Part shown: positions 30,495 to 38,164 of the stretch, one piece after another
Numbering within the stretch: the first letter of the stretch is position 1
How the letters are laid out: the number at the start of each line of letters is the position of its first letter
DNA from: Fibrobacter sp. UWH6
GTDB taxonomy: Bacteria > Fibrobacterota > Fibrobacteria > Fibrobacterales > Fibrobacteraceae
Length of the DNA stretch: 64,000 nt
NCBI RefSeq assembly: GCF_900142465.1
Contig: NZ_FRAX01000002.1
Span: 1-64,000 of the forward strand
Direction: 5' to 3'
The notes under the pieces: model-generated
Databases searched by the model: none
What the model saw: the letters and a program-made list of their open reading frames with translations, nothing else
What the model was told of the DNA's origin: nothing
Position numbers and translations under genes: made by a program

Positions 30495-30800
30495 TTACTT
30501 CTTCTTGGAGTTCTTCTTAGCAGCAGCGGTAGCCTTGAGGCCAGCACCAACCTTGAAGGAAACAGTCTTGGAAGCCTTGATCTTGATGGTAGCGCCAGTC
30601 TGCGGATTGCGACCGGTACGTGCTGCACGTTCCTTAACCTGGAAGGTACCGAAACCGATCAGCTGAACGAGACCGTCCTTCTTGATACCAGCGGTGATAC
30701 CGTCGAGCACAGCGTCAACAGCGCGGCCAGCAGCAGCCTTGGATTCAATGCCAGCTTCCTTGTTGGCGAGAATTGCTTCGATGAGATCTTGCTTGTTCAT
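30495..30800 (-). CDS. HU-family DNA-binding protein
   Basis: A 101-residue HU/IHF protein. Met-Asn-Lys-Gln-Asp-Leu-Ile is the usual opening, Gly-Phe-Gly-Thr-Phe near residue 49 and Ala-Arg-Thr-Gly-Arg-Asn-Pro-Gln-Thr-Gly near 60 form the DNA-binding arm, and Lys-Val-Gly-Ala-Gly-Leu-Lys closes the fold. The end carries a short extra Ala/Lys tail (Ala-Ala-Lys-Lys-Asn-Ser-Lys-Lys-Lys). It bends and compacts DNA. AAGGAG lies before the ATG and a TATAAT -10 box before that. Confidence 0.93.
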   Translation of the reverse strand: MNKQDLIEAILANKEAGIESKAAAGRAVDAVLDGITAGIKKDGLVQLIGFGTFQVKERAARTGRNPQTGATIKIKASKTVSFKVGAGLKATAAAKKNSKKK

Positions 30801-30841
30801 TATATAACTCCTTGAGTTAGGTTGAGAATTTTTATGCGTAT

Positions 30842-30847
30842 ATTATA
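30842..30847 (-). promoter_or_regulatory. -10 box of the HU promoter
   Basis: A perfect TATAAT on the minus strand, 42 bp before the HU start codon. I see no good -35 box at 16-18 bp, so the assignment rests on the -10 match and its position. Confidence 0.45.
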
Positions 30848-30918
30848 CCTTTTTTTTGAAGCTCTGCGAGAGATTTTTCAAAAAGTTTTCAAAAAATTTT
30901 CACAAAACCCCAATAAAA

Positions 30919-32046
30919 TCAAGCCTTCGGCGCCGTTTCGTCCCCGCGATCCACGATTTCATCGGCCTTGCGCTGGATTTTCTCCACGTAGACCAGGCAC
31001 AGACAGGTAAAGGGAATGGCCACGATCAGCCCCAGGAATCCAAGCAACTTGCCCCAGATCGAAAGGGAAAGAAGGATTCCCACCGGCGGCAAATCCATAG
31101 AGGAACCCACAATTTTCGGCACCAGGAAAAAGTCCTGAATCACCTGCACCACGGCGTAGACCACCAGCACGATAATCGCCACTTCCCAGAAAGGCATGCC
31201 CGTATCCAGGGCGTAAACCACCGCCAGCAAGAGTGCCACGGGAATGGTGGTCAGCTGCAGGTAGGGCACCATGTTCAAGGCTCCCGAGAACAAACCGAAA
31301 GCTACACCCATAGGCAAGCCCACAATGCTAAAGCCGATGGCGTAAAGCACACCAACACTCAAGGCCACCAGGGACTGGGCGCGGAAATAGTTACCCATGA
31401 AGCGGTCCATTTCCTTGCCCACGGAACTGGCCGTATGCTTGAACCTGGAAGGCAAAACGCTCACCGCCGCACGACGCAGCTTAGGCATATCCAGCATGAT
31501 AAACACCAGGTACATGATTACCGCAATCACGCCAGAAATTCCCAGGAAGATGCTGGAGGTCTTCGAAAGCACACCCCAGGCGCCGGGCAAGATCTTTCCG
31601 GCCGCAGACTGCACTGCATTCCAGAAATCCAATGTCTTCATGGCATCGGCCACCTGGTCCCAGGAAATCAGGGAACGGGCAGTCCTCCACATATCAGCAG
31701 GCACGAAAGCCGTTAGACGACTACTCCAGGCAGAGTCACTGAACATGCGCGGGATCAGTTCCCCCAGGTGCCGCACTTCGTTCACCACCATCGGAATAAA
31801 GATCCACAGGGCTCCGGTTATAAGAAGCAACGCCACCAGCAGCACAATGATTACGGCCACGATACGATGTTTTACCTTTGTCTGCAATTTACAGACCAGC
31901 GGGTCCAGAATATATGCCATAAGGAAGGCGGCAAAGAACGGAGACAGCACCCCACTCAGGTAGTTCAAGACCCACAGGAGCGCCACCGCCCCGAGCACCA
32001 TGATCAAAAACCGCATAATGCGGTCCAGCGTCCAGATTTTCGTCAT
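30919..32046 (-). CDS. AI-2E (PerM)-family membrane transporter
   Basis: A 375-residue polytopic membrane protein with about seven to eight hydrophobic segments. Ala-Phe-Leu-Met-Ala-Tyr-Ile-Leu-Asp-Pro-Leu-Val near residue 40 and Gly-Leu-Pro-Met-Gly-Val-Ala-Phe-Gly with Pro-Tyr-Leu-Gln near 245-265 are typical of the family. Members export AI-2 or act as sodium/proton or other transporters; the substrate here is open. It follows two related periplasmic-domain proteins in the same direction at 11 bp, so all three may form one operon. Confidence 0.82.
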   Translation of the reverse strand: MTKIWTLDRIMRFLIMVLGAVALLWVLNYLSGVLSPFFAAFLMAYILDPLVCKLQTKVKHRIVAVIIVLLVALLLITGALWIFIPMVVNEVRHLGELIPRMFSDSAWSSRLTAFVPADMWRTARSLISWDQVADAMKTLDFWNAVQSAAGKILPGAWGVLSKTSSIFLGISGVIAVIMYLVFIMLDMPKLRRAAVSVLPSRFKHTASSVGKEMDRFMGNYFRAQSLVALSVGVLYAIGFSIVGLPMGVAFGLFSGALNMVPYLQLTTIPVALLLAVVYALDTGMPFWEVAIIVLVVYAVVQVIQDFFLVPKIVGSSMDLPPVGILLSLSIWGKLLGFLGLIVAIPFTCLCLVYVEKIQRKADEIVDRGDETAPKA

Positions 32047-32057
32047 TTTTCTTCTTC

Positions 32058-32825
32058 CTAGTTTTTGGAAGTACGGGCCACGGGCTTGCGAACAGAGAGG
32101 TACACGGAAAGTGCAAAACCAATAAGGGCGAGACCGAGGGCCAGGTACATCAAACTTTTAAAGGGGCGATTCTCGCCCCACAGACGGATGGAGCGCAGAA
32201 TGATTTCGTCAGGAATTCCGCGGAGGGTTCCTTCCCCATTATAGACTTCAAACAAAACGCCACGTTGCATATAACGTAAGCCATCATCTTCTTCAAGCCC
32301 CAGACCAGCCAACCACCACTCGGGCACCTTGAAATCAGACAAGGCGATACGGGCTTCCTGGTCAGCCTTCGCCGGAACAGGCACCGAGGCCACCAGCGGA
32401 CGATAGCTGGCATAGGACCCCTGACGGCTGTACACCGGGTCGTTGTTCATAAAGCGGAACGAAACCTTGGCCATTCTCCCTGTTTCAACCAAGACAGCCA
32501 TGGAATCAAAACGGGTAAAGTCAAAGAAATCCGCAGCAGGGCGATTATCTACCGAAAGCAAGTTCAGCCCCATACCCGCATAAGGGTAAGCCATGCCCGA
32601 ACGGATATTCACCCGGGCGCTAACCACAGAATCTGTACGAGAAAGTTCAGATGTTGAAAATCCGCCTACCACGCCATCGGTCAAGGCATAAACTTCGTGA
32701 TGTCCCGTAGGGAACAGCACCATGTGATTTTCGTGGAACTTTCCAAAAACAAAAATCCAAGCTACCAGGAACACCACCAGGCAGCCTACGGAAACAAGAA
32801 CTTTCTTGAGGGCAGACTTAGTCAT
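32058..32825 (-). CDS. Membrane-anchored periplasmic protein, paralogue A
   Basis: A 255-residue protein with an N-terminal membrane helix (about 10-28), a periplasmic domain of about 190 residues, and a second membrane helix near 222-242 with a short basic tail. The outer domain is rich in beta strands and has Trp-Trp-Leu-Ala-Gly-Leu-Gly and Phe-Asp-Phe-Thr-Arg-Phe-Asp-Ser segments, resembling a galactose-binding or CIA30-like jelly roll. It shares layout and motif order with the preceding gene and overlaps it by 8 bp. No kinase or cyclase domain is attached. Role unknown; ligand sensing or complex scaffolding is inferred. Confidence 0.6.
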   Translation of the reverse strand: MTKSALKKVLVSVGCLVVFLVAWIFVFGKFHENHMVLFPTGHHEVYALTDGVVGGFSTSELSRTDSVVSARVNIRSGMAYPYAGMGLNLLSVDNRPAADFFDFTRFDSMAVLVETGRMAKVSFRFMNNDPVYSRQGSYASYRPLVASVPVPAKADQEARIALSDFKVPEWWLAGLGLEEDDGLRYMQRGVLFEVYNGEGTLRGIPDEIILRSIRLWGENRPFKSLMYLALGLALIGFALSVYLSVRKPVARTSKN

Positions 32826-33540
32826 GATGTACCGAATGCTTGCGGCCCACAGCCACGATGGTCAAGACCAGCATAATGAACAGCACTCCGCCAAATACCT
32901 TGTTGCTCAGACCTTTGGCCTCGATCTTGTAAATCTTCAGGGAGAACGGCTTGCCATGGGGCTGGTTCCAGCCCGGAGCGATTTCAAGACGCACCATGGC
33001 CTCCTGATGACGGTCCACCAGAGAAGTATCCACGCGATTGTCGCTATACCAGAATTCGGGAGTGTAGAACTGATCCATGGGAATGGAAACACGCTGACGT
33101 CCCTGGACCAGAGGAAGTTCCTTCATGAGCAGACGGTAAGTCCTGGCCACATTGGTATCAGTAACCTCGGGATCGAAGGCCCACAACTTCAGCAGAATTT
33201 CAGAAGTGCCTTCGGCCTCCAGGTCAACGATAACGGAGTCTACAAAACTCCAGTCGCGATTGGCAAAACCAGCCTCATCCTTTTTGCGCAAGTCAAAAAG
33301 GATGCCGCACCAGCCGCCCTTTTCAGATTCGCCCAGGGCGCAGGTAAAGCGAATGCTGGATTCATCCGCTTCGGAAGAAACTACAGAGGCACCACCATCC
33401 GACCTATCATCATAAACAACGACAGAACCCTGGCATTCAAAGGGGAAAACACCATCTATAAAAAATCGTATGGGCAAATTGAAATACGCCACCAAGGTTG
33501 CGGCAGCAATTATCGCAAGAATGAAGCAAGTCTTTTTCAT
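32818..33540 (-). CDS. Membrane-anchored periplasmic protein, paralogue B
   Basis: A 240-residue protein with the same plan as its neighbour: N-terminal helix (about 5-20), periplasmic beta-rich domain, C-terminal helix (about 213-232) and a short His-rich end. Comparable segments are Trp-Ser-Phe-Val-Asp-Ser-Val-Ile-Val, Val-Ser-Ile-Pro-Met-Asp-Gln-Phe and Phe-Trp-Tyr-Ser-Asp-Asn. The two genes look like a tandem duplication that has diverged. The start ATG is followed by a Lys-Lys signal-anchor. No family name can be given. Confidence 0.6.
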   Translation of the reverse strand: MKKTCFILAIIAAATLVAYFNLPIRFFIDGVFPFECQGSVVVYDDRSDGGASVVSSEADESSIRFTCALGESEKGGWCGILFDLRKKDEAGFANRDWSFVDSVIVDLEAEGTSEILLKLWAFDPEVTDTNVARTYRLLMKELPLVQGRQRVSIPMDQFYTPEFWYSDNRVDTSLVDRHQEAMVRLEIAPGWNQPHGKPFSLKIYKIEAKGLSNKVFGGVLFIMLVLTIVAVGRKHSVHHD

Positions 33541-33569
33541 TATGCACCAAACAGCATTAGATTTTTCGG

Positions 33570-34085
33570 TTAGGTCTCATCAGGATCCACAACCGGCTTG
33601 ATATGAAGATTGTACTGTACCAGGTCCAACGGATCTTCGTCGGGCAGCTTTTCACCAAAAAGCTTATCCACCACATTAAATAATGCCCGGATAAAGAAGA
33701 AGTGGTGTTTCCCTTCTTTCTGGGGAGTCTGGAACTTGAATTCCAAAGTTCTCTTTAAAAGTTGGACGGTCTGGGAAGGGGGCAAGTGGAACATCTTGCA
33801 ACAATTGGTCACGTAGCCGTCAAATCCATAGTCGGGAACCTTGCCCCGTTCCAGCGGTTCACCATGATCAATGCACTTGGGATTTTCGATTACCGGATCC
33901 TGGACGTTTTTCTTGAGGAGCGCGTCTAACCACAGTTCGCGGGACTTGTCAGTCAGTTCGCCGCGAAAGGCCATGGTCTGGTCGCAAGGGAAAAAGGTGG
34001 AACAGCACTTGGGGCAAATACGAAGATCCAAGTGGCGGAATTTAATTTCGGCTACCTGGGAATTACAAAAGGGGCAATTACTCAT
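33570..34085 (-). CDS. Zinc-ribbon protein of unknown role
   Basis: A 171-residue protein read from the ATG at 34085. Cys-Pro-Phe-Cys at residue 4 and Cys-Pro-Lys-Cys at about 23 form a TFIIB-like zinc ribbon, and another Cys-Cys pair follows near 93. The rest is helical with many aromatic residues (His-His-Phe-Phe-Phe-Ile-Arg-Ala-Leu-Phe). The longer open frame upstream to 34787 is antisense to the thioredoxin-fold gene and is not used. The gene diverges from that gene at about 70 bp. Confidence 0.65.
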   Translation of the reverse strand: MSNCPFCNSQVAEIKFRHLDLRICPKCCSTFFPCDQTMAFRGELTDKSRELWLDALLKKNVQDPVIENPKCIDHGEPLERGKVPDYGFDGYVTNCCKMFHLPPSQTVQLLKRTLEFKFQTPQKEGKHHFFFIRALFNVVDKLFGEKLPDEDPLDLVQYNLHIKPVVDPDET

Positions 34086-34157
34086 GTTATGCAATATAAA
34101 AAATGAACAAAGAACATTGCCCGAAAAAAGCGCTCCCGCTTTACTATATTGCACCCC

Positions 34158-34982
34158 ATGGCAAAAGTTGTACAGATTACCGCAGAAAATTTTGAAACAG
34201 AAGTTGCACAGGCTTCTGAAACCCGTCCCGTTGCAGTCCTCTTCTCCTCCGCCGAGTATCCGGATTGCGCCCCCTATTCCCAGCTGGTGGGAAAGTTCAG
34301 CACCGAACTTGACTTTACCCTGGGCGTCGTCAGTTGCGACGATCGCGCCAACATGCAGCTGATCCAGGCATTCCGCGTACGTTCCGTTCCCGAAATCCAC
34401 GTGGTGGACAAAGGCCAGATTGCAGACGTTATCGCAGGTGTGCTGCCCGAAGACGAACTGAAGAAGCGTCTCGAAAAGTTCTACACCAGCGACGAATCCC
34501 GCTTTATGGAAGCCCTCGAAATCGCCATCGCCAGCAAGAACTACGAGGTCGCCCTGCCCATGCTCAACGAAGCCTTGCAGAAGACTCCCGACGACAAGAA
34601 GCTTTTGCTCCTGTGGGCCAAGGCCAGTCTCGGCATGGGCGATACCGAAAAGGCAAAGGAAATTCTGAAGAAGTTCAACGAAGCCGACGACCAGTATAAG
34701 GAAGCCAAGTCCCTGCTGGAACTTCTGGATTTCCATGCGGAAGCCGCCAAGAAGGATGTTCAGGGCAAGGAAGCCATCGTTTATCACGAAGCCTGCTGCA
34801 TGGCCGCCGCCGAAAATTTTGAAAGCGCCCTCCAGGCATTCCTTAATTTGTACGTAGAAGCCCCGGAATGGAACGACAGCGCAGCAAAGAAGGCTATGCT
34901 CACGCTATTCGGCGTTCTGGGACCCAAGCACGAACTGACTTGGAAGTACCGCGCCAAGCTGAACACGATCATGTTCATCTAG
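34158..34982 (+). CDS. YbbN-like thioredoxin-fold/TPR co-chaperone without CxxC
   Basis: A 274-residue protein. Residues 1-110 form a thioredoxin fold (Val-Ala-Val-Leu-Phe-Ser-Ser-Ala-Glu-Tyr, then Val-Arg-Ser-Val-Pro-Glu-Ile-His-Val with the cis-Pro). The usual Cys-Gly-Pro-Cys is replaced by Tyr-Pro-Asp-Cys-Ala-Pro, so it cannot act as a normal disulphide reductase. Residues 115-270 are TPR-like helices (Ala-Leu-Pro-Met-Leu-Asn-Glu-Ala-Leu-Gln). This is the plan of YbbN/CnoX, a holdase that works with chaperonin and DnaK. The ATG at 34158 gives the family N-terminus. Confidence 0.8.
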   Translation: MAKVVQITAENFETEVAQASETRPVAVLFSSAEYPDCAPYSQLVGKFSTELDFTLGVVSCDDRANMQLIQAFRVRSVPEIHVVDKGQIADVIAGVLPEDELKKRLEKFYTSDESRFMEALEIAIASKNYEVALPMLNEALQKTPDDKKLLLLWAKASLGMGDTEKAKEILKKFNEADDQYKEAKSLLELLDFHAEAAKKDVQGKEAIVYHEACCMAAAENFESALQAFLNLYVEAPEWNDSAAKKAMLTLFGVLGPKHELTWKYRAKLNTIMFI

Positions 34983-34998
34983 TTTAATATTTTTTAGA

Positions 34999-35655
34999 TT
35001 AATGTTTAAAGCAAAGATGGGATTCTAGGAATTCCGTCTTTTCTTTTTCAGTGAGATCGCCACGACAGACTCTAATTCCGTCAGCGTAATTAATCCCCAT
35101 GCCAACCAGGCCTGCGGTTCCACCAACAACTGTACCAACAGAGGCTCCAACAGCAAAACCAATGGGCAACATGGCAAACATCAAGGAGCCTACAACAGGA
35201 TTAGCGACAAAGGCATTCTCAGCTACGTTAAAAAAGAAATATCCTCCCCAATAGAGCCCCTTTTGGGCGCCCCCGGACAAATGATCAAGGAAAACCTTTC
35301 CATTACTTTTGGGAGTCCAAATTTCCGTTCCGCCTTCACAAATCTGAATTTTTTCTACCGGTATGGAAATGACGCTTTTCGAATCATTCGTCACGAACTT
35401 TAGGGCATCCTCTCCATAGCTGTAACAGTATCTGCTGGCTTCGAAAAAAGTCACCTGAGAACCGTACTCGTACCGGAAAGTCCTCTCATCACCATGCTGA
35501 ACTGCAGACTGGTAGGCTTTCAGATCTCTTTCATCTATGGGCTCTGCTTCCGAAAGTTTTTCTGAATTATCACTAATCGAACCAACCTTTGATGAGCTGG
35601 AACAGCCCAAAAGCACAGCGGAGCACACAATCAGAATCAAATTTAGACTTTTCAT
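34999..35655 (-). CDS. Lipoprotein with Gly-rich C-terminal hydrophobic region
   Basis: A 218-residue precursor with lipobox Leu-Leu-Gly-Cys at about residue 17-20, chosen by the start at 35655. A Ser-rich segment follows the Cys. The middle is a beta-rich domain with two Cys (Arg-Tyr-Cys-Tyr and Ile-Cys-Glu-Gly). Residues 145-195 are hydrophobic and Gly-rich (Gly-Ala-Ser-Val-Gly-Thr-Val-Val-Gly-Gly-Thr-Ala), like glycine-zipper lipoproteins. No exact family is recognised. It converges on the YbbN-like gene with 16 bp between the stops. Confidence 0.6.
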   Translation of the reverse strand: MKSLNLILIVCSAVLLGCSSSSKVGSISDNSEKLSEAEPIDERDLKAYQSAVQHGDERTFRYEYGSQVTFFEASRYCYSYGEDALKFVTNDSKSVISIPVEKIQICEGGTEIWTPKSNGKVFLDHLSGGAQKGLYWGGYFFFNVAENAFVANPVVGSLMFAMLPIGFAVGASVGTVVGGTAGLVGMGINYADGIRVCRGDLTEKEKTEFLESHLCFKH

Positions 35656-35706
35656 AATCAGACCTTCTAACCATTCCAAATCTACATTTTTTCTACATTT
35701 GATTTT

Positions 35707-36729
35707 ATGAATATTGATTTCAACCGCAGATTGTCTATCGCCCCGATGCTGGATTGCACCGACCGCCACGAACGTTATTTCTTGCGTTTGATTTCAAAGC
35801 ACGTGCTGCTGTACAGCGAAATGGTGGTGACTCACGCCCTGCTCCACGCCAAGCCCGAGATGTTCCTGGGGCACGAGGAATTCGAATACCCCGCCGTGCT
35901 GCAGCTGGGCGGAAGCAATCCCGCCGATTTGGCCAAGTGCAGCAAGATGGTGGAAGCCGCAGGTTTCCAGGAAGTGAACCTGAATTGCGGCTGCCCCTCG
36001 GATCGCGTCCAGAGCGGAAGTTTCGGAGCCTGCCTCATGAAGGACAAGAACCTGGTGGCCGACTGCTTCAAGTCCATGCAGGATGCCGTAAGCATTCCCG
36101 TTTCCATCAAGTGCCGCATCGGCGTAGATGAATTCGACAGTTGGGATTTTTTCCGGGATTTCGTGGGCACCATCGCTGATGCAGGCTGCAAGTACTTTAT
36201 TATTCACGCCCGCAAGGCCTGGCTGAAGGGGCTTTCGCCCAAGGAGAACCGCGAGGTTCCTCCCCTGCATTATGAGTTTGTTCATAAGTTGAAGACAGAA
36301 ATGCCCCAGCTGAATATTGCCATCAATGGCGGCATCCGCAGCATGGACCAGGTGCTTGCCCACCTGAATGGCGACCCCACTTCTGCTGGAACGGGTGTGG
36401 CGCTAGACGGCGTCATGGTGGGCCGCGAACCCTACGAAAACCCCTGGTTCCTGCACGACGCCGACGAACGTGTTTTCGGAGATACCGCTCCCGCCACCAA
36501 GTCCCGCAAGGCCGTCCTTGAAGCATACCTACCCTATGTAGAAAAGCAGTTCGCCGAAGGCTGCCCCGCCACCATCCTGGTGAAGCACATCTACGGCCTT
36601 TTCGCAGGCCTCCCTGGGGCCAGAAAGTTCCGCCAGATGCTTAGCGAAGGCGCTCCCAGAGCCAAAAATTACGGCGGACCCGCGGAATTAATCCGCAAGG
36701 CCATGGAATTTGTGGTGGAAGAAGTATAA
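35707..36729 (+). CDS. dusA: tRNA-dihydrouridine(20/20a) synthase
   Basis: A 340-residue FMN enzyme of the DusA group. Ile-Ala-Pro-Met-Leu-Asp-Cys-Thr-Asp near residue 11 binds FMN, Leu-Tyr-Ser-Glu-Met-Val is near 38, Asn-Cys-Gly-Cys-Pro-Ser-Asp-Arg-Val near 95 carries the catalytic Cys, and His-Ala-Arg-Lys near 165 contacts tRNA. Gly-Ala-Arg-Lys-Phe-Arg near the end is also typical. It reduces uridine 20 in the D loop of tRNA. The COX24-like gene follows after 117 bp with its own promoter. Confidence 0.92.
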   Translation: MNIDFNRRLSIAPMLDCTDRHERYFLRLISKHVLLYSEMVVTHALLHAKPEMFLGHEEFEYPAVLQLGGSNPADLAKCSKMVEAAGFQEVNLNCGCPSDRVQSGSFGACLMKDKNLVADCFKSMQDAVSIPVSIKCRIGVDEFDSWDFFRDFVGTIADAGCKYFIIHARKAWLKGLSPKENREVPPLHYEFVHKLKTEMPQLNIAINGGIRSMDQVLAHLNGDPTSAGTGVALDGVMVGREPYENPWFLHDADERVFGDTAPATKSRKAVLEAYLPYVEKQFAEGCPATILVKHIYGLFAGLPGARKFRQMLSEGAPRAKNYGGPAELIRKAMEFVVEEV

Positions 36730-36775
36730 AAACAGCTTACTTTAACCCGATTTTTCCCAAAAATTCCAAAACCCC

Positions 36776-36804
36776 TTGACAAACACCCCGAAATTTGCTC
36801 TATT
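36776..36804 (+). promoter_or_regulatory. Promoter of the COX24-like gene
   Basis: TTGACA (36776-36781) is a perfect -35 box, and TCTATT follows after exactly 17 bp as a moderate -10 box. The start codon is 43 bp further on. Confidence 0.6.
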
Positions 36805-36846
36805 TGGGGGCACAATTTTAAGTTTAACCTTTAACGGAGATACAAT

Positions 36847-36942
36847 ATGCCTTGCGGAAAGAAAAGAAAGCGCAGGAAGATTGCGACCCACAAGCGTAAG
36901 AAGCGCCGTCGTCGTGACCGTCACAAGAAGAAACTTCGCTAA
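36847..36942 (+). CDS. COX24/AURKAIP1-like 31-residue ribosomal protein (bS22/mS38 type)
   Basis: A 31-residue, extremely basic peptide: 19 Lys or Arg. It begins Met-Pro-Cys-Gly-Lys-Lys-Arg-Lys-Arg and contains Ala-Thr-His-Lys-Arg-Lys-Lys-Arg and Arg-His-Lys-Lys-Lys, the signature of the COX24 C-terminal/AURKAIP1 family of Bacteroidota and Fibrobacterota. The mitochondrial relative mS38 and mycobacterial bS22 sit in the small ribosomal subunit near the decoding centre. ACGGAGA lies before the ATG, and a promoter and a terminator frame the gene, so it is a separate unit. It is too short for most gene finders. Confidence 0.85.
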   Translation: MPCGKKRKRRKIATHKRKKRRRRDRHKKKLR

Positions 36943-36988
36943 TATCCGTTAGCATCTTTTGTGATTTTCCTGTAAAGGATATAGAAAG

Positions 36989-37019
36989 ACGGAGTGTTAA
37001 GCTCCGTTTTTCGTTTTTT
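36989..37019 (+). terminator. Terminator of the COX24-like gene
   Basis: ACGGAG and CTCCGT form a 6-bp stem around a 7-base loop, followed by a long T-rich run. Confidence 0.8.
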
Positions 37020-37068
37020 CGTTTTTTAACCGAGCAGTTCCTGAGCTCACCAAAATAAGGAATAGAAA

Positions 37069-38013
37069 ATGATCGATCGCAGCAAGCACTTCCTCCGCCT
37101 CGCCGACTGGAGCGAAGAAAGAATTCTCGAAACCGTAGCCATCGCTTCCCGCCTCAAGAAGGAAGTCCATGCAGGCCAGGTCTCCGACCGTCTCCACGGC
37201 CAGAACATCGGCATGTTCTTCGAAAAGCCGTCTCTGCGAACCATCACTACTTTCCAGGTGGGCATGAACCAGCTGGGTGGCCACGCCGTGCTGCTCTCCC
37301 CGGACTCCATCGGTCTTGGCAAGCGCGAATCCATCAAGGATGTGGCCCGCTGCCTTTCCCGCTGGGTAAACGCTCTCGTTGTCCGCTGCTTCAAGCAGGA
37401 CCTGGTGGAACAGCTGGCTGAATACGGTTCCATTCCCGTTGTGAACGCCCTGACCGACGACTACCACCCCTGCCAGGCTATCGCTTTCGCCCAGATGATC
37501 GAAGAAAATCTCGGTGGCATGAAGGGCAAGACTGTGGCCTTCATCGGCGACGGCAACAACGTTGCTAACTCTTTCCTCGCCCTCTGCTCCAAGGTGGGCA
37601 TGAACTTTACTTTGGCTTGCCCCAAGGGTTTTGAACAGCCGGCTCACGTGATCGAAGAAGCCCAGGCTGACTTCAAGCGCCACGGCTGCCAGTACCGCGT
37701 ATTCAACGACCCGAAGGAAGCTGTCAAGGACGCCGACATCCTTTATAGCGACGTATGGGTCTCCATGGGTCAGGAAGGCCAGAAGGAATCCAAGCAGAAC
37801 CACTTCTTGCCGTTCCGCATCGACGCAGACCTTTTGAAGTACGCTCCGTCCCATGTTAAGGTTTCCCACTGCCTGCCCGCTCACCGCGGCGACGAAATCA
37901 CCGACGAAGTGATGGACAACCTTGACCTGAACATGAGCTACGAAGAAGCCGAAAACCGCCTCCACGCCCACAAGGCCGTGCTGTGGCAGGTCATGCCCCC
38001 GTTCAACAAGTAA
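37069..38013 (+). CDS. argF: Ornithine carbamoyltransferase
   Basis: A 314-residue enzyme that makes citrulline from ornithine and carbamoyl phosphate. The carbamoyl phosphate loop reads Glu-Lys-Pro-Ser-Leu-Arg-Thr near residue 48, where Ser-Thr-Arg-Thr is usual in the family and Ser-Leu-Arg-Thr is a known variant. The ornithine site has Val-Asn-Ala-Leu-Thr-Asp-Asp-Tyr-His-Pro-Cys-Gln near 125 and His-Cys-Leu-Pro-Ala-His-Arg-Gly near 268. Because acetylornithine enzymes also occur in Bacteroidota with related motifs, that specificity is a possible alternative. argB and argD are 18 kb away. Confidence 0.88.
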   Translation: MIDRSKHFLRLADWSEERILETVAIASRLKKEVHAGQVSDRLHGQNIGMFFEKPSLRTITTFQVGMNQLGGHAVLLSPDSIGLGKRESIKDVARCLSRWVNALVVRCFKQDLVEQLAEYGSIPVVNALTDDYHPCQAIAFAQMIEENLGGMKGKTVAFIGDGNNVANSFLALCSKVGMNFTLACPKGFEQPAHVIEEAQADFKRHGCQYRVFNDPKEAVKDADILYSDVWVSMGQEGQKESKQNHFLPFRIDADLLKYAPSHVKVSHCLPAHRGDEITDEVMDNLDLNMSYEEAENRLHAHKAVLWQVMPPFNK

Positions 38014-38033
38014 TTGAACAGCGTAGACTTTTT

Positions 38034-38061
38034 AAAAAGGCTCCCTCTGGGGGCCTTTTTT
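38034..38061. terminator. argF terminator
   Basis: AAAAAGGC pairs with GCCTTTTT, with an inner CCC/GGG stem and a three-base loop. T6 follows. A second hairpin (AAAGGC-TG-GCTC with GAGC-CT-GCCTTT) lies at 38080-38109 and could serve the opposite strand. Confidence 0.85.
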
Positions 38062-38164
38062 CGTTTCCGTTAGAGTACAAAAGGCTGGCTCCCGCGAGAG
38101 CCTGCCTTTCTAACCACCAAATTCACTTTAGCTGTTCCGCACTCCGGCGCGTTCAGAACAGTCC

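Noticed and set aside
27898-30666. A 922-codon open frame on the plus strand
   Set aside because: It is antisense to maeB and runs on through several unrelated genes; composition is typical of a shadow of a G+C-rich gene.
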